The position numbers and the translations under genes were made by a program. A stretch of DNA of 5,898 nucleotides. Origin: Candidatus Methanofastidiosia archaeon. Lineage in GTDB: Archaea; Methanobacteriota_B; Thermococci; Methanofastidiosales; Methanofastidiosaceae. How positions within the stretch are numbered: position 1 is the stretch's first letter; the number at the start of each line of letters is the position of its first letter. The notes beneath the pieces are model-generated. The model was not told the origin of the DNA, ran no database searches, and saw nothing but the letters and a program-made list of their open reading frames with translations. Location of the stretch: the NCBI GenBank assembly GCA_003558335.1, contig PWMA01000153.1, positions 1 to 5,898 of the forward strand. The letters are read 5' to 3'. Shown here piece by piece: positions 1 through 5,077 of this stretch.

Positions 1-1
1 A

Positions 2-871
2 ACGAAAGAAGAGTTGTGGCAGATTTTGAAAATGGCCGAGTCTTTAAAATTTAAACAGAAAACAGGAGAGGCACATGAATTGTTGTATGGTAAAACCCTA
101 GCAATGATATTTCAAAAACCATCAACTAGAACAAGAGTCTCATTTGAAGTAGGAATGAAACAGTTAGGAGGACATGCTCTCTATTTATCTTCCACAGATC
201 TTCAATTAGGGAGAGGAGAAACAGTAGGTGATACGGGCGCAGTTCTCTCTCGGTACTGTGATGGGATTATGGCAAGAGTTTTCGCTCATGATAATATTAC
301 AGAGTTGTGTAAAAATTCTACTGTTCCAGTTATAAATGGATTATCTGATCTTTTGCATCCTTGTCAATGTTTGGCTGATTTAGAAACTATCCTTGAAAAG
401 AAACAACACTTCAAAGGACTTAAATTAGCATTTGTTGGCGATGGAAACAACGTTTGTCACTCTCTAATGTTTGGGTCCGCTAAAGTGGGAATGGAAATGA
501 CTGTAGTTTGTCCAAAAGGTTACGAACCGGATAAACAAATAGAAAAATTGTCCATAGAAGATGGGCTTAAACTTGAGATAACAAATGATCCAAAAGGCGT
601 CCAAGGTGCCGATGTAGTTTATACTGATGTATGGGCAAGCATGGGAAAAGATACTGAGCATGAATCAAGAGTAAAAACATTCATGCCGTATCAAATAAAT
701 GAAAAATTGTTGTCATATGCTCAAGACGACTGCATTGTTATGCACTGTTTACCTGCACATAGGGGAGAAGAAATAACTGATGAATTTGTAGATGGAACAA
801 AATCAGTTGTCCTTGATCAAGCCGAGAATAGAAACCATGCACAAAAAGCAGTCATGGCACTTTTAATGTAG
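2..871 (+). CDS. argF: Ornithine carbamoyltransferase, 5' end cut by window
   Basis: Catalyses carbamoyl phosphate plus ornithine to citrulline in cytoplasmic arginine synthesis. The reading frame is open from base 2 (T-K-E-E-L-W...), so the TTG at 14 is probably internal. The family is usually about 305-315 aa; about 289 codons are present, so some 15-20 N-terminal residues lie upstream. Numbered from the TTG, the carbamoyl-phosphate loop STRTR is at about 37-41, HPCQ at about 115-118, the ornithine-binding SMG loop (in DVWASMG) at about 209-211, and the catalytic HCLP motif at about 244-247, followed by AHRGEEI. HCLP with SMG separates it from aspartate carbamoyltransferase. All key motifs visible here are intact. 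It ends in TAG, followed by 118 bases without a gene. The reaction and motifs are known from the family. A catabolic rather than anabolic role cannot be excluded, but no arginine deiminase gene is nearby. Confidence 0.95.
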   Translation, partial: TKEELWQILKMAESLKFKQKTGEAHELLYGKTLAMIFQKPSTRTRVSFEVGMKQLGGHALYLSSTDLQLGRGETVGDTGAVLSRYCDGIMARVFAHDNITELCKNSTVPVINGLSDLLHPCQCLADLETILEKKQHFKGLKLAFVGDGNNVCHSLMFGSAKVGMEMTVVCPKGYEPDKQIEKLSIEDGLKLEITNDPKGVQGADVVYTDVWASMGKDTEHESRVKTFMPYQINEKLLSYAQDDCIVMHCLPAHRGEEITDEFVDGTKSVVLDQAENRNHAQKAVMALLM

Positions 872-884
872 TATGGCAGAATAC

Positions 885-904
885 ATTTTATTAAATATTT
901 TTTA
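885..904 (+). terminator. Possible T-rich terminator after argF
   Basis: A T-rich stretch with a run of six T at 898-903 lies 14-33 bases after the argF stop codon. Archaeal termination often needs only such T runs on the coding strand. There is no clear hairpin, and the whole region is AT-rich, so this is weak support. Confidence 0.3.
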
Positions 905-944
905 ATATATTTATTATTACCTTAGAATAGTACTCCATATCTAG

Positions 945-958
945 AAAAATATATAAAC
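945..958 (+). promoter_or_regulatory. TATA box for the PRC-barrel / lipid synthase unit
   Basis: An AAATATATAAA-like TATA box preceded by a purine-rich BRE-like stretch (AGAAAAA) is centred near 952. Archaeal transcription usually begins about 25 bases downstream, which would be near 977-980. That leaves a leader of only about 10-13 bases containing a weak GGGAT ribosome-binding element at 981-985 before the ATG at 990. Confidence 0.6.
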
Positions 959-989
959 TCTTATACTAAAATCTGTAAAAGGGATAATT

Positions 990-1220
990 ATGAGAATTTC
1001 TAAATTATATGGCCTTGAATTATATAATACAAAAGGCGAATACATAGGCATAGTAAATGACATTATACTCGAAGTAAAAGAAGGAGTTGTTTTTGGGTTA
1101 GCAGTAGGTCAAGAAAAAGGAATAGATAATATTGCAGTTCCGTTCAAAGATGTTTCTGCCATCGGGGATATAGTGATTGTAAGGGCTAAAAAAGAAGGCT
1201 CAGTAAAACTTGGAATGTAA
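990..1220 (+). CDS. Small stand-alone PRC-barrel domain protein
   Basis: A 76-residue protein made of a single PRC-barrel fold. The pattern is visible from about residue 5: a short strand, then G-E-Y-I-G-I-V-N-D-I-I-L-E (the typical G-x-x-[IL]-G-x-[VI]-x-D turn and strand), then K-E-G-V-V-F-G-L-A-V-G, then I-A-V-P-F-K-D-V and I-G-D-I-V-I-V. There is no signal peptide or membrane segment, so it should be cytoplasmic. PRC barrels are protein- or RNA-interaction modules. In haloarchaea, small PRC-barrel proteins of this kind (CdpB family) take part in cell division, but I cannot assign that role from sequence alone. The ATG start is supported by a TATA box about 38 bases upstream. The lipid synthase gene follows after 17 bases in the same direction, so the two are likely co-transcribed. 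Confidence 0.85.
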   Translation: MRISKLYGLELYNTKGEYIGIVNDIILEVKEGVVFGLAVGQEKGIDNIAVPFKDVSAIGDIVIVRAKKEGSVKLGM

Positions 1221-1237
1221 ATTAAAGGTGTTTTCAA

Positions 1238-1972
1238 ATGACTGGCAAGGTGGAAAAATATCTTTTAGATAAATTGCAAAAGGAAAAACTTCATTTTTCT
1301 TTAGTTGACCCTGATAGCTTCTCTGTAGAGGATGCAGAGGAAACCGCCTCAATATCTGAAGAAGCAGGTAGCGATGCAATATTAATAGGCGGTTCAACTC
1401 ATACCTTGGGAAATTATCTCGATATATTGATAGACTCAATTAAAACTAATACTAAACTTCCCGTAATAATATTCCCAGGAGGCGTGGCTCAAGTATCTCC
1501 CAAAGCCGACGCAATTTTGTTTATGTCCTATATGAATTCAAGAAATCCTTACTTTATTACTAAATCTCAAGCCTTAGGTAGTTTTTTAGTAAAAAAAACT
1601 GGAATTGAACCCATACCTACTGGTTATTTAGTAGTCGAACCTGGGGAGACTGTAGGCTGGATGGGCGAAGCTGATCTAATTCCTCGAAAAAAACCACAGA
1701 TAGCCGCCGCTTATTCTTTGGCAGCGCAATATCTTGGCATGAGACTTGTTTATCTTGAAGCAGGTTCGGGAGCTTCTGAGACAATTACGCCGGAAATGGT
1801 AGGGTTTGTTAAAAAAGTGATTGATATTCCTCTAATAGTGGGAGGAGGAATAAGATCTCCAGAATCGGCAAAAAAACTTGCTATTGCTGGGGCAGATATA
1901 TTTGTAACAGGAACTATAATAGAAAAAGAAAAAGAAAAACTCTTTGATATTATAAAAGCTATAAAAAGCTAA
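1238..1972 (+). CDS. Geranylgeranylglyceryl phosphate synthase (GGGP synthase)
   Basis: Joins geranylgeranyl diphosphate to sn-glycerol-1-phosphate, forming the first ether bond of archaeal membrane lipids (EC 2.5.1.41). The 244-residue protein has the expected length and TIM-barrel pattern. HFSLVDPDS at 19-27 is the first-strand Asp loop that binds Mg2+/substrate. IGGSTHT follows at 50-56, FPGG and LFMSYMNSRNP near 80-104, and YLEAGSGAS at 172-180, the glycerol-phosphate binding segment. VGGGIRSPE at about 201-209 and FVTGTII at about 222-228 form the C-terminal phosphate-binding loops. These are GGGP synthase hallmarks; bacterial PcrB is close kin, but the form and archaeal setting favour the GGGP enzyme. 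The ATG is preceded by AAAGGTG at 1224-1230 with 7 bases of spacing, a good archaeal ribosome binding site. The gene follows the PRC-barrel gene by 17 bases and its stop codon directly abuts the 3' end of the RNase P RNA on the other strand. Confidence 0.96.
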   Translation: MTGKVEKYLLDKLQKEKLHFSLVDPDSFSVEDAEETASISEEAGSDAILIGGSTHTLGNYLDILIDSIKTNTKLPVIIFPGGVAQVSPKADAILFMSYMNSRNPYFITKSQALGSFLVKKTGIEPIPTGYLVVEPGETVGWMGEADLIPRKKPQIAAAYSLAAQYLGMRLVYLEAGSGASETITPEMVGFVKKVIDIPLIVGGGIRSPESAKKLAIAGADIFVTGTIIEKEKEKLFDIIKAIKS

Positions 1973-2277
1973 GTGGGCGGATTATAGCCCATCTTTTGTA
2001 ATATTGGCATTGAACTAAGCGACCTACCACAAACCTCAGACCAGGTTTCATCGGTTTTAGTTTGGTCTTGCACCATGTGGGAAGGTGTTCCACCGTTTCC
2101 TATGCCCTCTCAGCATTTTTAGAGTTTGTTACCAAACTCCATCTACATCATCTTCATCAGACAAAGGCCGTTTTTTTCTGTTCCTTTACCTTGGATTTCT
2201 CCAAGCATCTTTCGATGCCACATCCTGGTCAGGTGGATGGAGCTTCCTCCCTAATGGGAAGCCAATATTCCGCCCAC
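1973..2277 (-). ncRNA. rnpB: RNase P RNA (archaeal)
   Basis: Catalytic RNA of ribonuclease P, which removes 5' leaders from pre-tRNAs. Read on the minus strand, the ends GUGGGCGGA (2269-2277) and UCCGCCCAC (1973-1981) pair perfectly as helix P1. AAUAUUGGC (2261-2269) pairs with GCCAAUAUU (2000-2008) as P2, sharing base 2269 at the junction. Next come a small P3-like hairpin UCCC-AUUA-GGGA and the conserved block GAGGAAGCUCC (usual form GAGGAAAGUCC). Near the 3' end is ACAAAAGAUGGGCUAUAA, matching the conserved ACAnAA..GGCUUAU block. AGCUC (2240-2244) and GGGCU (1986-1990) can form the core helix P4. ACAGAAA, and a P12-like stem of seven pairs closed by a GUAA tetraloop (2122-2139), also fit. 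Its 305 nt is a normal archaeal size. Pairings and blocks are read directly; helix names follow the known fold. Exact ends are uncertain by a few bases. Confidence 0.93.
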
Positions 2278-2283
2278 ACAATA

Positions 2284-2296
2284 ACATTAATAATGT
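2284..2296. repeat. Short palindrome between divergent promoters
   Basis: ACATTA and TAATGT form a perfect inverted repeat with 6-base arms around a central A. It lies between the rnpB TATA box and the rnpB 5' end, and about 20-30 bases before the glycosyltransferase ATG. It could be an operator or a TATA-like element for the glycosyltransferase, but in AT-rich DNA it may be chance. Confidence 0.3.
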
Positions 2297-2299
2297 CAA

Positions 2300-2314
2300 A
2301 GATATAAGTTTTTT
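2300..2314 (-). promoter_or_regulatory. TATA box and BRE for RNase P RNA
   Basis: On the minus strand a run of A (2309-2314, BRE-like) is followed by CTTATATC (2301-2308). Its centre is about 25-27 bases from the predicted RNA 5' end at 2277-2279, the usual archaeal TATA-to-start distance. This independently supports the strand and 5' end of the RNA. The element ends only a few bases before the ATG of the oppositely directed glycosyltransferase gene. Confidence 0.65.
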
Positions 2315-2315
2315 C

Positions 2316-3347
2316 ATGAACATTTTAATGATTGGTGAGTACCCTCCAAAGATAGGAGGTATTTCAACTCACATATCACACTTAAAAAAAGAACTTAATA
2401 ACTATAATCAAAATGTATTTGTATTGACATATTCTTCATCCAAGGAAGAAAAAGTGTATTCTTCTAAGTTACCAAAAAAATTTAGAGGAGTTTTTTTTAT
2501 TATATTTGGATTTTTTAAAGGTATTTATATTATTAGAAAAAATAGAATTGATTTGATACATTCTCATTTTGCCACTTCTCCCGGATTACTCGGGATTTTG
2601 TTGTCTTTTATTACTAAAAAAAAAAGAATTTTGACTGTGCATGGAAGTGATATCAATGTTTATTTAAACAGAAATATAATGGGTAAAGTGATCAAATTTG
2701 TTCTTTCTAACTATCCAATAATAATTTCTGTATCTCCTAATCTGTATGAAAGGATTACTCACTTGGTAAAAGGTGAAGTAATTTCAATTCCTAATGGAGT
2801 TGATAATTTAAAATTTTTTCCAGATAATTCTGAAAAAACTGGAATTGGGTTTGTGGGAGCTTTAGTAAATGAAAAAAACCCTAAAGATTTCATTGAGTTA
2901 ATAAAGGAACTTAGGAAAAGAGAAATTGTTGAACCAGCATACATAATTGGTGATGGTTATCTAAGAAAAGAATTGGAAGATTCGTCTAAAGGACTAAATA
3001 TTAATTTTCTTGGCGAAATAACAGAAACTGAGAAGTATCTCAAAAGATTCAGTTTGATTGTTTCAACTTCAAAAACAGAAGGATTTGGCCTATCTATTTT
3101 AGAGGCTATGGCATGCGGAACACCTGTTATTTCATTATCAAGTCCTGGCTCTAATTATTTGTTAGAAAACTTAAGTTTAGTTGTTCAAGATAAAACTCAA
3201 TTGGCAAATTTATCTGAAAAAATACTTCTAAATTCTCAATTTCGAGATAATCTTTCCAGCAAAGTTTTAGAAAAATCCAAACTATTTACTTGGAAAAAAT
3301 GTGCTTTAGCAACTTTAGAATCTTATAATAAATTATTATCTAAATAA
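2316..3347 (+). CDS. GT4-family glycosyltransferase
   Basis: A 343-residue GT-B fold enzyme that most likely transfers a sugar from a nucleotide-sugar donor to a surface glycan, lipid or glycoprotein precursor on the cytoplasmic face of the membrane. The N terminus MNILMIGEYPPKIGGISTH has the glycine-rich acceptor-side loop (G14-G15). D79-LIHSHF and TVHGSD at 107-112 follow. The C-terminal domain begins around IPNGVDN (158-164) and GFVGALVNEKNP, then IIGDGYLR. The family's catalytic/donor motif E-x7-E is present as E255-GFGLSIL-E263, followed by AMACGTPVI. The frame stays open upstream to 2085, but that part lies on the RNase P RNA and does not resemble the family; the ATG at 2316 gives the standard N terminus. 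No ribosome binding site is seen, so the mRNA may be leaderless. The gene is very AT-rich (about 20% GC across 2461-2520). It converges on the archaeosortase gene with a 12-base overlap. Donor and acceptor cannot be told. Confidence 0.9.
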   Translation: MNILMIGEYPPKIGGISTHISHLKKELNNYNQNVFVLTYSSSKEEKVYSSKLPKKFRGVFFIIFGFFKGIYIIRKNRIDLIHSHFATSPGLLGILLSFITKKKRILTVHGSDINVYLNRNIMGKVIKFVLSNYPIIISVSPNLYERITHLVKGEVISIPNGVDNLKFFPDNSEKTGIGFVGALVNEKNPKDFIELIKELRKREIVEPAYIIGDGYLRKELEDSSKGLNINFLGEITETEKYLKRFSLIVSTSKTEGFGLSILEAMACGTPVISLSSPGSNYLLENLSLVVQDKTQLANLSEKILLNSQFRDNLSSKVLEKSKLFTWKKCALATLESYNKLLSK

Positions 3348-3833
3348 TGGAATGTAAGGATTTATTTTTATTAGAACAAAAAACGAAAAACCTATTCCAA
3401 GACCATAGGCTAATATATCATGAGCGATAAACCAACTGTACCCTTGTTCATAAAGATAAATTGTTACTATAATTCTAAATACATTTAAAAAGAACAGACC
3501 TAAAAGAAATACAGATAAATATAGAATTTTTTTGAATAGATTTAACGAAGAAAGAATGAATAAAGCAGTAAATATTGAACTTGAAGCTACTCCTACACAC
3601 ATCTTAGATATCTCATATTTTCCCACAGCTATGTAGTTTTCATATGCAATGACGGATTTTTCAATATCTAAATAAGTTAGACCCTCTTTAACATATTCAG
3701 CAGTAACTATCCTAATAAAGGCATAATCACTTATAAAATAAAGAAATACAGTTATTATGGTTCCCTTAATAAGAAATAGTAGTTTTGTATAACCATTTTG
3801 GCCATATTTCTCAATTATTTTATTTTTAACCAT
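3336..3833 (-). CDS. Small archaeosortase/exosortase-family transpeptidase
   Basis: A 165-residue integral membrane protein. Hydrophobic segments are at about 18-40, 84-99, 102-124 and 138-157. The three family active-site residues are present in the right order and setting: C79 in M-C-V-G at the start of a membrane segment, R120 in N-V-F-R just after another, and H138 in A-H-D before the last. In known archaeosortases these residues cut a C-terminal sorting signal (for example PGF-CTERM) from secreted proteins and probably join them to a membrane lipid. The protein is short: well-studied members are around 270-300 aa, so this is close to the minimal core. The ATG at 3833 follows an upstream TATA box on the minus strand, with no clear ribosome binding site. 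Its 3' end overlaps the convergent glycosyltransferase gene by 12 bases. No protein with a recognisable sorting signal is complete in this window, so its substrate is unknown. Composition is AT-rich, like the glycosyltransferase. Confidence 0.82.
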   Translation of the reverse strand: MVKNKIIEKYGQNGYTKLLFLIKGTIITVFLYFISDYAFIRIVTAEYVKEGLTYLDIEKSVIAYENYIAVGKYEISKMCVGVASSSIFTALFILSSLNLFKKILYLSVFLLGLFFLNVFRIIVTIYLYEQGYSWFIAHDILAYGLGIGFSFFVLIKINPYIPLFR

Positions 3834-3869
3834 TGATTTTCTAATATAAGACTTAATTTTAAGTTTTTC

Positions 3870-3881
3870 CTTATATATTTT
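3870..3881 (-). promoter_or_regulatory. Candidate TATA box for the archaeosortase gene
   Basis: On the minus strand AAAATATATAAG lies about 37-48 bases upstream of the archaeosortase ATG. A start site about 25 bases downstream would be near 3850, leaving a leader of roughly 17 bases. A second TTATATT at about 3842-3849 is too close to the ATG to serve. The intergenic stretch is AT-rich, so chance matches are possible. Confidence 0.45.
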
Positions 3882-3906
3882 GCAGATTTCGTAACATTTA
3901 GGGATA

Positions 3907-3919
3907 ATTTTATATATTA
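3907..3919 (+). promoter_or_regulatory. TATA box for the minD unit
   Basis: TTTTATATATTA centred near 3914 matches the archaeal TATA consensus. A start about 25 bases on (near 3938) would leave a leader of about 20 bases that contains the ribosome binding site. This promoter diverges from the archaeosortase promoter, the two TATA boxes being about 35 bases apart. Confidence 0.6.
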
Positions 3920-3943
3920 ACTTATCTTTTACTTTATAAATAA

Positions 3944-3951
3944 CGGAGGAG
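3944..3951 (+). promoter_or_regulatory. Ribosome binding site fixing the TTG start of minD
   Basis: CGGAGGAG contains a strong match to the archaeal Shine-Dalgarno sequence and ends 5 bases before a TTG codon at 3957. No ATG or GTG in this frame gives the conserved N terminus, so the site decides the unusual start. Confidence 0.8.
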
Positions 3952-3956
3952 TCTTA

Positions 3957-4727
3957 TTGGGTGAATCTCTTGTCATATCTTCAGGGAAGGGCGGAGTAGG
4001 CAAAACTACAATTGCTGCTAATTTAGGAATAGCTCTTTCTGAAATTGGGCTCAAAGTCTTAATTTTTGACGCTGATATAACTATGGCCAATCTTGAACTT
4101 ATATTTGGTATGGAAGGATTGCCAAATACAATACAAGATGTATTAGAAGATAAAGCAAGACCTGAAGAGATAATATACGATGGACCCGGTGGCGTCAAAG
4201 TTGTCCCTGCAGGATTATCTTTGAGAAGACTTAAAAAATCAGATCCTGATAAAATCAATTCAATATTTAAGTTATTTATAAATAAAGTCGATCTGTTAAT
4301 AATTGATGGGCCTCCTGGTCTTGAAGTAGATTCTGTTACATCTATTGCCGCTTCACAGAATATGATTTTAGTAGTCAATCCTGAAATAACCTCTTTATCT
4401 GACGCTTTAAAAATAAAACTCGTTGCAGAAAAATTAGGCACAAGAATACTGGGCGTAATCGTAAATAGAGTTAGAGATGATCCAACAGAGATTTCAGGGC
4501 CCGAAATAGAGGCAATACTTGAACTTAAGATACTTGGCAATATTCCTGAAGATCAAATCGTAAAAAAATCAACAACTCTGGGAAAGCCCTTTGTATTACT
4601 AGACCCAAAATCTCCTGCTTCATTAGCTATCAAAGAAGCTGCTAAAAAAATTGTGGGAAAGAAAAAAGATTTTGAACCTACTCCCAAATCTGTGAGTAAA
4701 TTGATGGGAGGACTATTTGGAAGATGA
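3957..4727 (+). CDS. minD: MinD-family P-loop ATPase
   Basis: A 256-residue ParA/MinD ATPase, expected to switch between monomer and membrane-bound dimer with ATP and to position division, surface or motility machinery. The deviant Walker A motif S-G-K-G-G-V-G-K-T-T is at 9-18 with signature lysine K11 and catalytic K16. The A' motif FDADITMANLE starts at about 37, Walker B is L-L-I-I-D117 followed by GPPG, and the guanine/adenine-side N-R motif appears in VIVNRVRDD near 165-173. The C-terminal tail KSVSKLMGGLFGR (244-256) resembles the amphipathic membrane-targeting helix of bacterial MinD. Length is typical. The start is TTG, backed by a strong ribosome binding site. No MinC or MinE gene is nearby, as usual for archaea, which often carry several MinD paralogues, so the specific role is open. 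The gene overlaps the next one by 11 bases, suggesting translational coupling. Confidence 0.92.
   Translation: MGESLVISSGKGGVGKTTIAANLGIALSEIGLKVLIFDADITMANLELIFGMEGLPNTIQDVLEDKARPEEIIYDGPGGVKVVPAGLSLRRLKKSDPDKINSIFKLFINKVDLLIIDGPPGLEVDSVTSIAASQNMILVVNPEITSLSDALKIKLVAEKLGTRILGVIVNRVRDDPTEISGPEIEAILELKILGNIPEDQIVKKSTTLGKPFVLLDPKSPASLAIKEAAKKIVGKKKDFEPTPKSVSKLMGGLFGR
4706..4712 (+). promoter_or_regulatory. Ribosome binding site inside the 3' end of minD
   Basis: GGGAGGA lies within the last codons of minD, with 4-5 bases before the TTG at 4717. The ATG at 4732 would be about 19 bases away, too far for this site. It therefore favours the TTG start of the small membrane protein, though the bases also encode the Gly-Gly of the MinD tail. 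Confidence 0.5.
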
Positions 4728-4935
4728 TATTATGGCATTTTCAGATATAATAACTGGTAGCTGGATTATAATTTTTATTATAGCCATAGTTAGTATAATA
4801 ATCAATGTTATATTGGGCGTGAGAGTTTATATGCAATCAGAGGAACTAGATAGACTTCGTGGAGGTAGGTTATCTAGGGAAGAGTTAGAAATCTTAAGGG
4901 CGCGTCTTGCTAGAATTAAAAAACTTTCTAAATAA
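4717..4935 (+). CDS. Small single-helix membrane protein coupled to minD
   Basis: I do not recognise a named family. From the TTG at 4717 it is 72 residues; from the alternative ATG at 4732 it is 67. One hydrophobic segment spans about 16-39 (W-I-I-I-F-I-I-A-I-V...), preceded by an acidic N terminus and followed by a charged, probably helical cytoplasmic tail of about 33 residues. The tail, E-E-L-D-R-L-R-G-G-R-L-S-R-E-E-L-E-I-L-R-A-R-L, resembles the short SHOCT-type C-terminal module (leucines around a Gly turn, then S/T-x-E-E), but this is pattern likeness only. The start overlaps the minD stop codon by 11 bases and a GGAGG site lies 5 bases before it, so its translation is probably coupled to MinD. 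A membrane partner or anchor for MinD is an inference from this coupling. A T-rich terminator follows the stop. Confidence 0.75.
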   Translation: MEDDIMAFSDIITGSWIIIFIIAIVSIIINVILGVRVYMQSEELDRLRGGRLSREELEILRARLARIKKLSK

Positions 4936-4937
4936 CT

Positions 4938-4957
4938 ATATTTTTTCCCCTTTTTAT
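4938..4957 (+). terminator. T-rich terminator of the minD unit
   Basis: Two T runs (4941-4946 and 4951-4955) separated by CCCC begin 6 bases after the stop codon of the small membrane protein. This is a typical archaeal T-tract terminator without a hairpin. The next gene has its own TATA box, consistent with an end of transcription here. Confidence 0.6.
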
Positions 4958-5014
4958 TGCTAAAAATAATTAATAATTCTAAAAATTAAAAACAACTATT
5001 GCTAATCAACACTA

Positions 5015-5030
5015 CCAAAAGCTTTATATA
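5015..5030 (+). promoter_or_regulatory. Strong TATA box for the secreted protein gene
   Basis: CCAAAAGCTTTATATA shows a BRE-like element followed by a near-consensus TTTATATA (5023-5030). A start about 25 bases downstream (near 5052) leaves a leader of about 25 bases. It carries a ribosome binding site TAGGTG (5067-5072) 5 bases before the ATG at 5078. Confidence 0.7.
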
Positions 5031-5077
5031 GTTCTTAAAACATATTTGATAGTGGATATTCATAATTAGGTGTAACA

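Noticed and set aside
464..661. Minus-strand open frame of 65 codons
   Set aside because: Shadow within argF, with no ribosome binding site or recognisable features.
1200..1439. Minus-strand open frame of 79 codons
   Set aside because: Shadow across the start of the GGGP synthase gene.
2040..2080. Possible tRNA-like inverted repeats in the structured region
   Set aside because: The stems are better explained as internal helices of the RNase P RNA; no tRNA cloverleaf with T-loop and anticodon arm could be formed.
2062..2307. Open frame of 81 codons on the + strand
   Set aside because: It lies almost wholly antisense to the RNase P RNA, has no ribosome binding site and a composition unlike a protein (His- and Ser-rich tracts).
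2085..2315. 77-codon N-terminal extension of the glycosyltransferase
   Set aside because: It overlaps the RNase P RNA and resembles no glycosyltransferase; the canonical N terminus begins at the ATG at 2316.
2759..2944. Minus-strand open frame of 61 codons
   Set aside because: Shadow within the glycosyltransferase gene.
3929..4540. 203-codon open frame on the minus strand
   Set aside because: It is a shadow of minD, which has clear ATPase motifs; the Ser/Pro/Ile-rich product shows no family features.
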